Source: Eubacteriales bacterium
GTDB lineage: Bacteria; Bacillota; Clostridia; Peptostreptococcales; Anaerovoracaceae
NCBI GenBank assembly: GCA_028680875.1
Contig: JAQUJQ010000018.1
Span: 1 to 15,084, forward strand
Direction of reading: 5' to 3'
DNA length: 15,084 bases
The notes under the pieces are model-generated. The model saw only the letters and a program-made list of their open reading frames with translations, was not told the DNA's origin and made no database searches. Position numbers and translations under genes: made by a program. Of the stretch, positions 1 to 6,357 are shown piece after piece (the stretch's first letter is position 1; the number at the start of each line of letters is the position of its first letter).

Positions 1-336
1 ACAGGTGATTTTAACGTCGCCCATCAAGAAATCGACTTGGCCCACCCTAACAATAACCGTGGTTCAGCTGGCTTTACAGATGAAGAGCGTCAAGGGTTTA
101 CAAATCTATTAGCCAAAGGGTTTACAGATACCTTTCGCTATATGCACGGTAATGTGACAGGTGTGTATTCTTGGTGGCCTCAGCGTGCTAAAACAAGTAA
201 AATTAATAATTCTGGCTGGAGAATTGATTACTGGCTAGTAAGTGATCGTCTGGCAAATAAAATACTTAAATCTGAAATGATTGATTCAGGTCCCAGACAA
301 GACCATACACCATTATTGTTGGAAATTGATTTGTAG
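1..336 (+). CDS. xth: Exodeoxyribonuclease III (AP endonuclease), C-terminal part, cut by window start
   Basis: The frame is open from base 1 and ends at TAG 334-336, leaving 111 residues of a protein whose N-terminus lies outside the window. It begins with TGDFNVAH, the Asp-x-Asn catalytic motif of the exonuclease III/APE1 family (Asp at residue 3, Asn at residue 5). WRIDYWLVS follows mid-fragment, and PRQDHTPLLLEI at the end carries the Asp-His pair that completes the active site. Family enzymes need Mg2+, cut DNA 5' of abasic sites and remove 3' blocking groups in base-excision repair in the cytoplasm. A TTG at 37 is an internal codon, not a start, because the catalytic motif lies upstream of it. 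The preserved motifs suggest an intact housekeeping gene. It lies just left of the defence genes and is not part of them. Confidence 0.92.
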   Translation, partial: TGDFNVAHQEIDLAHPNNNRGSAGFTDEERQGFTNLLAKGFTDTFRYMHGNVTGVYSWWPQRAKTSKINNSGWRIDYWLVSDRLANKILKSEMIDSGPRQDHTPLLLEIDL

Positions 337-374
337 TTTACAGAGGGACGAATTCTGTTAGGGGGGTAATTAAG

Positions 375-1505
375 GTGAGAAGAAGAACATTGTTTATTCT
401 AACTTTTTTGTTCTGTATGACTTTTGCTATTACTAGTGAAGCTGTTCCCCCGATTACATTTAATGTTGATGGTAAGGCAGTGACTTTTAATGAATCGACT
501 GGATATGCTTATATTGATGAGCGAGATAGAACAATGATACCATTACGAGTTATCCTTGAAGTAATCGGCTGTGATGTAACCTGGAACCCAAATAGTCAGA
601 TGGTAATTACCAAAAAAGGGGCTACAGAAGTAGTAATTCCCATTGGGAAACCTTACATTCGGGTCAATCAAAAGGAAGTCGCCATCGATACCGCTGCAGT
701 CCTAAAGAATGGACGGACATATCTTCCTCTACGGGCTGTATTGGAGGCATATAAATATAATGTCAACTGGGATAGCGACATACAGACAATAACTGCGACG
801 CCAGCTTTTACTCCAAACAACATCAACGGCGGGACAACAGGAGTATTTTTAAGGAGGCAGCTAGACTTCACTGGCTTTGATGGGATACAAGGAGATTTTC
901 TACTTCCTAAGGTAGAACTAGGACAGAAGGGCGATTGCCCATATGTATATTTCGGATTTGACTTTCCGGATGGTAAAGGAAATGCAGAAGGCGGATTTCA
1001 GTTCATTGAAGACCAGACCCATCCCGGATATAACCAATGGACCGTTTATTTAAGGCAAGGAAACGATTGGCGGTGGGGCGAAAGTATTACCCTACTTGAG
1101 CAAGGGGCTTTTTTAAAGATGAAGTTTTATGCGGATAAGGTTTCAGATACCCAAACCGATTTAGTAATAGAGTTAGATGGAAAAGAGGTTATTCGCAAAA
1201 CGTCTGGGATAAATAGTTTTGCACAAGCATCTGTAAAAATTGTAAACGCAATTGCAATGTCGATTCCGTTTGATGGAACCAATTGCCTATCAGCATCAGT
1301 AGATTTCGGATTGGAGAATGTAACCGTCTCTGAGTACAATCAGCGTGAATATGTGGATATTGCAAAATACGATCTTTACAGTGAATACAAGCATGGATTT
1401 TGGTATGGAACTGTAGAGTGTCTCCCGGAGTATATTCATTTAGACGATTCAGGCTCTATATCTTTATACAGGCTTGAAAACGGTGGAAAAGAGATAATAA
1501 TATGA
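375..1505 (+). CDS. Secreted protein with copper amine oxidase N-terminal-type stalk domain
   Basis: A 376-residue protein. The GTG start at 375 sits 8 bases after a GGGGGG ribosome binding site at 361-366. Residues 1 to about 23 form a signal peptide: an RRR cluster, a hydrophobic core (LFILTFLFCMTFAI) and a likely cut after SEA. Residues about 28-142 carry two stalk-domain half-repeats, recognisable by RTMIPLRVILEVIGCDVTWN and RTYLPLRAVLEAYKYNVNW. This domain (copper amine oxidase N-terminal, PF07833 type) is common on exported proteins of Firmicutes and is usually a non-catalytic cell-surface module; the copper oxidase domain itself is absent. Residues about 150-376 match no family I recognise. 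They are rich in aromatic, Gly and Asp residues (for example CPYVYFGFDFPDGKGNAEGG), as in beta-sandwich or ligand-binding folds. No sorting motif or C-terminal membrane anchor is seen, so the protein is probably released or wall-associated. The function is unknown. Confidence 0.85.
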   Translation: MRRRTLFILTFLFCMTFAITSEAVPPITFNVDGKAVTFNESTGYAYIDERDRTMIPLRVILEVIGCDVTWNPNSQMVITKKGATEVVIPIGKPYIRVNQKEVAIDTAAVLKNGRTYLPLRAVLEAYKYNVNWDSDIQTITATPAFTPNNINGGTTGVFLRRQLDFTGFDGIQGDFLLPKVELGQKGDCPYVYFGFDFPDGKGNAEGGFQFIEDQTHPGYNQWTVYLRQGNDWRWGESITLLEQGAFLKMKFYADKVSDTQTDLVIELDGKEVIRKTSGINSFAQASVKIVNAIAMSIPFDGTNCLSASVDFGLENVTVSEYNQREYVDIAKYDLYSEYKHGFWYGTVECLPEYIHLDDSGSISLYRLENGGKEIII

Positions 1506-1724
1506 AAAACCAATAATGCATGGGTTAGTGCAATAGTGCATTTAATTGCCAACCTGTTCAGTATAATAGTTTTGATTTTCATGTAAAATGTCTATAAGCT
1601 AATGAGCTGAAGCAGGAGGTAAACTTGGTCTTTTTTATTATATATGGAAATATTTTGGTGAAACAGGTATAATTAAAGAAAATTAGGTATAAACATGCTA
1701 ATCCAATAAATGGAGGCTTACTTC
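1506..1724 (+). other. Intergenic region upstream of hsdM
   Basis: This stretch separates the stalk-domain gene from hsdM. It is very AT-rich, as expected for a promoter region. Two TATAAT hexamers occur, at 1562-1567 and 1668-1673, but neither has a convincing -35 box 16-18 bases upstream. TTGCCA at 1546-1551 is only 10 bases from the first. A strong AGGAGGT at 1614-1620 is followed by a TTG at 1625 opening a 15-codon frame that ends at TAA 1670-1672. A weak inverted repeat (AATGCA 1515-1520, TGCATT 1537-1542) has a 16-base loop and no T run, so it is not a good terminator. The hsdM ribosome binding site GGAGG is at 1712-1716. The island promoter is probably here, but I cannot place it firmly. 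Confidence 0.4.
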
Positions 1725-3623
1725 ATGATTAATATCAGAAAATTGGAATTGGAATTGTGGGAATCTGCTGATCTTTTGCGTCAAGGTTCCAAACTAAGCT
1801 CACAAGAATACAGTATGCCGGTTTTGGGTTTAATTTTTTTGCGTTATGCCTATAGCCGTTTTAAATATGTAGAAGCTAAAATACTTAAAGACCGTCCTGT
1901 ACGTAATGGCCGTGTGCTCCCTGTTGAAGCTAGTGATTTCAAACAAAAGAGTGCTATTTTTTTGCCAGAAAGGTCTCGTTATGACTATCTACTTAATTTA
2001 CCTGACGATGCCGATTGCGGCAAAGCAGTAAATGAAGCTATGGAATTGATTGAAGCAGAGAGCATCCAATTGAAAGGAATCTTACCCAAAACCTATACTT
2101 CTTTCAGAAATGATTTGTTGAAAGAATTGTTACGGATCTTTAATAATAGTGCTCTAAATGAAATCAACGATGATATTCTTGGACGTATTTATGAGTATTT
2201 CTTAAATAAGTTTGCCTCAGCCATTGCCTCTGACGATGGAGTATTCTTTACGCCAAAATCTTTGGTAAAGATGATTGTTAATATCATTGAGCCTACGCAT
2301 GGGGTCGTGCTGGATCCTGCATGTGGAAGTGGTGGTATGTTTGTTTCTTCCAGTGACTTTGTCACTGCTGAAGGAATCAATGCTAATTCTGCCATGACCT
2401 TTTATGGACAGGAAAAGGTGGAGTTTAACGCCAAGTTATGTATTATGAATATGGCTGTCCATGGTCTAAATGCAAAAATTAAATCTGGTGATGAAGCTAA
2501 TAGCTTTTATCATGATGCGCATAATCTAGAAGGCAGTTGCGATTATGTCATGGCAAATCCACCTTTTAATGTGGATAAGGTAAAAGCGGAATCCACTCAA
2601 AACGCAGGCCGTTTGCCTTTTGGGTTGCCGGGTGTTAATGCCAAAAAAGAAGTCTCTAATGCTAACTACCTTTGGATTTCATACTTTTATGCTTATTTAA
2701 ATAATACCGGACGTGCCGGTTTTGTGATGGCCGCTTCGGCAACGGATAGCGGCAATAAGGAAAGAGAAATTAGAAAGCAGCTGATCCAGACTGGTCATGT
2801 TGATTGCTTAATGTCAGTGACTAATAATTTCTTTTATAAGGTTTCCCTGCCTTGCTCCCTGTGGTTTTTTGATAAGGGGAAAAAAGAAGAATTAAAGGAT
2901 AAATTACTTTTCATAGATTCACGTAATTACTATACTGTAGTTGACCGAACCCTCAATGAGTGGAGCGAATGGCAGATGAAAAACCTCAATGCTATTGTCT
3001 GGCTTTATCGGGGTGAAAATGAAAAGTATAAAAAGCTGCTGGAGGACTATTGTGTCCAAATTAGCAGTGACTGTAAAGAGCTTGATACTGAATTTGAAAG
3101 TGTATCGGGTCTGTTGAACGGATATGAGGAAAAGCTTGCACCATTGCGTATGCAGATTTCAGATACCATTAAAGGTGCAGATAATATTCAGCAGCTGTTA
3201 TCGCTGAATGAAATACTAAAGCGTTATGTCACAGAGCTTAATGCCTCATTAAAAACATTTATTGAATATGGTGATGGATTAGAGAAGGCAGAAGCTAAGG
3301 AGTTTGCTAAATCCATCGACGAAACCGCAACAACCTGGGATCGCTTCAAAAAATCCGTTTCTGCTCGCGTAGAAGAAGTGATTGCTCAAATTAAAGCATG
3401 CCGTACAGTGATCAAAGAGGCAAAATGGCTCATTGAAAAATTCGGAGACGGTACATATGCTGATGTCTTGGGACTTTGTAAAGTAGCAACTATAGCTGAA
3501 ATAGAAGAAAAGAATTGGAGCCTGACACCGGGTGCTTATGTGGGCGTTGCTCCGATAGAAGAAGATGATGAAAACTTCGAAGAAAGAATGGCAGAAATTC
3601 ATAAGGAACTGTTGGCGTTATAG
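1725..3623 (+). CDS. hsdM: Type I restriction-modification DNA methyltransferase subunit HsdM (apparently truncated at the C-terminus)
   Basis: This is the modification subunit of a type I system: an S-adenosylmethionine-dependent N6-adenine methylase acting as M2S or within R2M2S. I place the start at ATG 1725 (MINIRKLELELW), 8 bases after GGAGG at 1712-1716. The earlier ATG at 1710 overlaps that ribosome binding site. The product is then 632 residues. An N-terminal helical HsdM domain covers about 1-160. The SAM-binding motif DPACGSGGMF starts at Asp197, the catalytic motif NPPF at Asn278, and a helical, probably coiled-coil region runs from about 430 to the end. All catalytic motifs are intact. 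The frame stops at TAG 3621-3623 after KELLAL, but the same frame remains open to TGA 3681-3683, which overlaps the hsdS ATG. I infer that TAG replaced a sense codon such as CAG and removed about 20 tail residues. Confidence 0.95.
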   Translation: MINIRKLELELWESADLLRQGSKLSSQEYSMPVLGLIFLRYAYSRFKYVEAKILKDRPVRNGRVLPVEASDFKQKSAIFLPERSRYDYLLNLPDDADCGKAVNEAMELIEAESIQLKGILPKTYTSFRNDLLKELLRIFNNSALNEINDDILGRIYEYFLNKFASAIASDDGVFFTPKSLVKMIVNIIEPTHGVVLDPACGSGGMFVSSSDFVTAEGINANSAMTFYGQEKVEFNAKLCIMNMAVHGLNAKIKSGDEANSFYHDAHNLEGSCDYVMANPPFNVDKVKAESTQNAGRLPFGLPGVNAKKEVSNANYLWISYFYAYLNNTGRAGFVMAASATDSGNKEREIRKQLIQTGHVDCLMSVTNNFFYKVSLPCSLWFFDKGKKEELKDKLLFIDSRNYYTVVDRTLNEWSEWQMKNLNAIVWLYRGENEKYKKLLEDYCVQISSDCKELDTEFESVSGLLNGYEEKLAPLRMQISDTIKGADNIQQLLSLNEILKRYVTELNASLKTFIEYGDGLEKAEAKEFAKSIDETATTWDRFKKSVSARVEEVIAQIKACRTVIKEAKWLIEKFGDGTYADVLGLCKVATIAEIEEKNWSLTPGAYVGVAPIEEDDENFEERMAEIHKELLAL

Positions 3624-3679
3624 AGAGAGTCGAACCTATTAATGGATACCATTTCAGCGAATTTCGAGGGGCTGGGGAT

Positions 3680-4876
3680 ATGAAGTGGGAAACTGTAAGA
3701 CTAGGAGATAGTTGTTCAAAAATTGGTAGTGGGGCAACTCCAAGAGGAGGTTCAACAGTATATAGAGAAAGTGGGATTTCATTAATTAGGAGTCAAAATG
3801 TATACAACTTAACCTTTGATTATAATGGATTAGTTCATATTTCAGATGAAGCTGCTAGGCGATTGAACAATGTAACAATTGAAGAAAATGATATTTTGTT
3901 AAATATTACAGGTGATTCTGTTGCACGTACTTGTGTTGTTCCGAAAAATATTCTTCCAGCACGTGTTAATCAGCATGTTTCAATAATTAGACCAATATGT
4001 GATTTAATAAATTATAAGTATCTAGCTTATTACTTAGCTAGCCCATATATGCAAGCTTATATGCTAAATCTAGCAGTTGGGAAAGGTGCATCAAGAAATG
4101 CGCTTACAAAAGGGATGATAGAAGATTTTACTATTTCTTTACCACCAATTGAAACTCAACATCGCATAGCAGACATTCTCTCAGCCTATGACGACTTGAT
4201 TGAGAACAATCAAAAACAGATTAAGTTGCTGGAAGAAGCGGCTATGCGGTTGTATAAAGAATGGTTTGTAAATCTGCACTTCCCTGGGTATGAAACAACT
4301 AAAATCGTTGATGGTGTGCCAGAGGGATGGAGTAGAAAAAGGCTTATTGATATTGCTTATATTATGATGGGGCAGAGCCCCAAATCAGAATATTATAATG
4401 ACAAACAGCAAGGATTGCCCTTTCATCAAGGTGTATCAAATTACGGTTTTCGATTCATAACCGATGAAATGTATTCAACAAGTTACACACGGATTGCAGA
4501 AGCAGGAAGCATTTTATTCAGTGTCCGAGCTCCTGTTGGGAGAATGAATATAACAAAATATAAAATTGTTATAGGTCGTGGTTTAGCTGCAGTCAAACAT
4601 AAAGATGATTTACAAAGTTTTCTTTTTTATCTTCTAAAGAAGCGATTTTATAAAGATAACCTCATAGGAAATGGAGCAATATATGCCTCTATAACAAAAG
4701 ATGATTTGTACTCACAAGAATTTCTAATACCTAGTGATAATTTAGCTAATGAATTCAACACTATTACTAAAGAGATTGATCAACGGATATCAAATGCCGA
4801 TAGACAAATAACTTTATTACAACAAGCCCGCGATAGACTGCTACCTAAGCTTATGAGCGGTGAAATTGAGGTGTAG
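3680..4876 (+). CDS. hsdS: Type I restriction-modification specificity subunit HsdS
   Basis: A 398-residue DNA-recognition subunit that gives the methylase and the restriction complex their shared bipartite target. It has the usual two-fold layout. The first target-recognition domain runs about 1-155, beginning with WETVRLGDSCSKIGSGATPRGG. The central conserved helical spacer runs about 155-200 (LPPIETQHRIADIL, with YDDLIENN from Tyr170). The second target-recognition domain runs about 210-360, starting GWSRKRLIDIAYIMMGQSP. A closing helical repeat ends in LLPKLMSGEIEV. Length is normal and both halves look intact. ATG 3680 follows GAGGGG at 3666-3671 by 8 bases and overlaps, as ATGA, the TGA that would close an untruncated hsdM frame, so translation was probably coupled to hsdM. 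The recognised DNA sequence cannot be read from the protein by eye. No second hsdS copy or inverted repeat is present that would allow shuffling. Confidence 0.95.
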   Translation: MKWETVRLGDSCSKIGSGATPRGGSTVYRESGISLIRSQNVYNLTFDYNGLVHISDEAARRLNNVTIEENDILLNITGDSVARTCVVPKNILPARVNQHVSIIRPICDLINYKYLAYYLASPYMQAYMLNLAVGKGASRNALTKGMIEDFTISLPPIETQHRIADILSAYDDLIENNQKQIKLLEEAAMRLYKEWFVNLHFPGYETTKIVDGVPEGWSRKRLIDIAYIMMGQSPKSEYYNDKQQGLPFHQGVSNYGFRFITDEMYSTSYTRIAEAGSILFSVRAPVGRMNITKYKIVIGRGLAAVKHKDDLQSFLFYLLKKRFYKDNLIGNGAIYASITKDDLYSQEFLIPSDNLANEFNTITKEIDQRISNADRQITLLQQARDRLLPKLMSGEIEV

Positions 4877-4887
4877 GAGGGATTTAT

Positions 4888-5907
4888 ATGACGAAAGATT
4901 TAACTACCTCAAAAATTGATAGACAAAACATTTTAAATAACGAATTGGCCATAAATGAAATTCTAAAAAGGTCTAATTTTAAAGGGGTTATTTTTGAAAA
5001 TAAAATAATATTGACAAAAGAAATGATTGCTACATTTTATGAGGTTGATGAAAGGACTATTGATAGATATATTGCCTCCTTTTCTGATGAATTGAAGTTA
5101 AACGGTTATGAAGTTTTGCGGGGTAAGAGATTAAAAGAATTTATTTTTGCTTATACTAATCAATTTGGTAGCGACATTAATGTCGCTACCAAAACCACTA
5201 TACTTGGTATATTTGACTTTAAAGCATTTCTTAATATTGGAATGTTGTTAGCCGAAAGTGAAAAAGCTAAAATTTTACGCCAGATGATGCTAGATATTGT
5301 TATTGATTTAATAAATAAAAAGACAGGCGGTTCAACTAAGTATATAAATCAAAGAGACAAAGATTTCATTTCCGCTTTTCTCCAAGAAGATAATTATAGG
5401 AGACAATTTACAGATGCATTAAAAAATTATGTAGTAGATGACCGCTATAAATATGCTCATTTTACTGATCTTATCTATGTTAGTATATTTAAAGAAAAAG
5501 CCAAGGAATATAAAAAAATACTTGACTTAAAAGCCAGCGACAAAGTACGAGATACTTTCTATAGTGAAATTTTAGATATTATTGCAGCTTATGAATGTGG
5601 ATTAGCTGATGCTATTAAAGAAGAGTATGAAAAACACGGACATCTGCTATCGTGCCAAAATGTTGAGGCTTTATTTGAGGAGTTTGCAAAAATGGCACTA
5701 TGGAAACCATTAATTCATCGAGGACGGATCAAAATGGCAAGCCGCGATATGGCCCTCCGAGATGCCTTCCACTATCAGCTATCAGAATATATTCAGCCTT
5801 TAGATCAAGAAGAATATAAAAAGTTTCTTGGTGCGGCTGGTGATGAACTAGAACGTCTAATGAAAGAAAATCAAGCGGTTTTGCAGCGTTTAAAGGAGCG
5901 TGAATAA
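4888..5907 (+). CDS. RhuM-like winged-helix DNA-binding protein, probable partner or antitoxin of the Doc/Fic enzyme
   Basis: A 339-residue protein. ATG 4888 follows AGGAGGG at 4875-4881, and the gap after hsdS is only 11 bases. Residues about 41-66 (ILTKEMIATFYEVDERTIDR and following) look like the helix-turn-helix that opens RhuM-type proteins. Residues 99-125 (VATKTTILGIFDFKAFLNIG) resemble the family's second conserved block, and a helical C-terminus from about 160 ends in a charged KENQAVLQRLKERE. In other bacteria RhuM and Fic/Doc domains occur fused in one protein; here they are two adjacent genes, the stop TAA of this gene touching the next ATG. I infer that it binds DNA and regulates or neutralises the Doc-like product. 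A direct role in the restriction complex is possible. A perfect 30-bp palindrome covers codons 93-102. No membrane segment or signal peptide is seen. Confidence 0.72.
   Translation: MTKDLTTSKIDRQNILNNELAINEILKRSNFKGVIFENKIILTKEMIATFYEVDERTIDRYIASFSDELKLNGYEVLRGKRLKEFIFAYTNQFGSDINVATKTTILGIFDFKAFLNIGMLLAESEKAKILRQMMLDIVIDLINKKTGGSTKYINQRDKDFISAFLQEDNYRRQFTDALKNYVVDDRYKYAHFTDLIYVSIFKEKAKEYKKILDLKASDKVRDTFYSEILDIIAAYECGLADAIKEEYEKHGHLLSCQNVEALFEEFAKMALWKPLIHRGRIKMASRDMALRDAFHYQLSEYIQPLDQEEYKKFLGAAGDELERLMKENQAVLQRLKERE
5164..5193. repeat. Perfect 30-bp palindrome inside the RhuM-like gene
   Basis: Each half is TTTGGTAGCGACATT followed directly by its reverse complement, with no loop and no mismatch. 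The symmetry ends at 5163/5194 (A against A). It covers exactly ten codons, 93-102, so both strands read the same ten residues (FGSDINVATK) in register. As DNA it could be an operator for a dimeric protein; as RNA it could form a long hairpin within the message. No T run follows, so it does not look like a terminator. Confidence 0.9.
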
Positions 5908-6345
5908 ATGGATAGAATTATTTATCTCACGCTTGAAGAAGTAGTATCTATACATCAAAAGACCGTCCAATATAGTGGTGGTGGTGTTATGGGGCACTTC
6001 GATTTAGGCAGGTTGGATAGTGTTCTGCAAAATATTCAAAATGATGAGTATTATCCTACATTTGTGGACAAGCTGACACATTTGTTTTTTTGCACCTGTG
6101 AGTTTCATTGCTTTGAAGATGGAAATAAACGCTTGGCAATTACGCTTTCTGCTTATTTTTTATTGTTAAACGGTTATATGGCAGTTGCCAAACGTTTTTT
6201 TGAAATTATGGAGAACATCAGTTATCAGGTAGCGGCTGGTAAAATCAGGAAAGACTTACTGCATCGAATAATGACCAGTATTATGGATGGGACATATGAA
6301 ACAGACGAAGAATTAAAACTGGATATTTATAATGCTATTAGTTAG
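5908..6345 (+). CDS. Doc/Fic-family protein (death-on-curing-type toxin)
   Basis: A 145-residue single-domain Fic-fold protein. The catalytic loop HCFEDGNKR begins at His67 and is followed by a helix with LLLNGY, as in Doc. Fic AMP-transferases have HPFxxGNGR followed two residues later by a second Arg. Here Lys74 replaces the Gly and Ile replaces the second Arg, which is the Doc pattern. The phage P1 Doc protein phosphorylates elongation factor Tu and stops translation, so kinase-type toxicity is the best guess, not shown. No clear self-inhibitory (S/T)xxxE(G/N) helix is visible, which suggests that another protein, probably the upstream RhuM-like product, controls it. ATG 5908 follows the upstream TAA directly, with AAAGGAG at 5892-5898, so the two are translationally coupled. 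The gene lies 12 bases before hsdR, embedding the pair in the restriction operon. Confidence 0.85.
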   Translation: MDRIIYLTLEEVVSIHQKTVQYSGGGVMGHFDLGRLDSVLQNIQNDEYYPTFVDKLTHLFFCTCEFHCFEDGNKRLAITLSAYFLLLNGYMAVAKRFFEIMENISYQVAAGKIRKDLLHRIMTSIMDGTYETDEELKLDIYNAIS

Positions 6346-6357
6346 GAGGGTTGCCCT

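Noticed and set aside
1515..1542. AATGCA/TGCATT stem as a terminator for the stalk-protein gene
   Set aside because: A six-base AT-rich stem with a 16-base loop and no following T run is too weak to call.
1710..1724. ATG 1710 as the hsdM start
   Set aside because: The GGAGG at 1712-1716 lies inside this extension and is perfectly spaced for ATG 1725, so 1710 would lack a ribosome binding site.
2706..2720. ACCGG/CCGGT inverted repeat within hsdM
   Set aside because: Only five base pairs with a five-base loop in coding sequence; expected by chance and without supporting context.
3621..3623. Pyrrolysine or programmed readthrough at the hsdM TAG
   Set aside because: Some Clostridia do encode pyrrolysine, but its known use is in methylamine methyltransferases, and no specific signal is visible here. 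A simple sense-to-stop mutation is the more economical reading, though readthrough is not excluded.
3680..4876. Phase-variable or invertible hsdS arrangement
   Set aside because: There is only one hsdS with both recognition domains, no partial second copy, no inverted repeats and no recombinase in the window.
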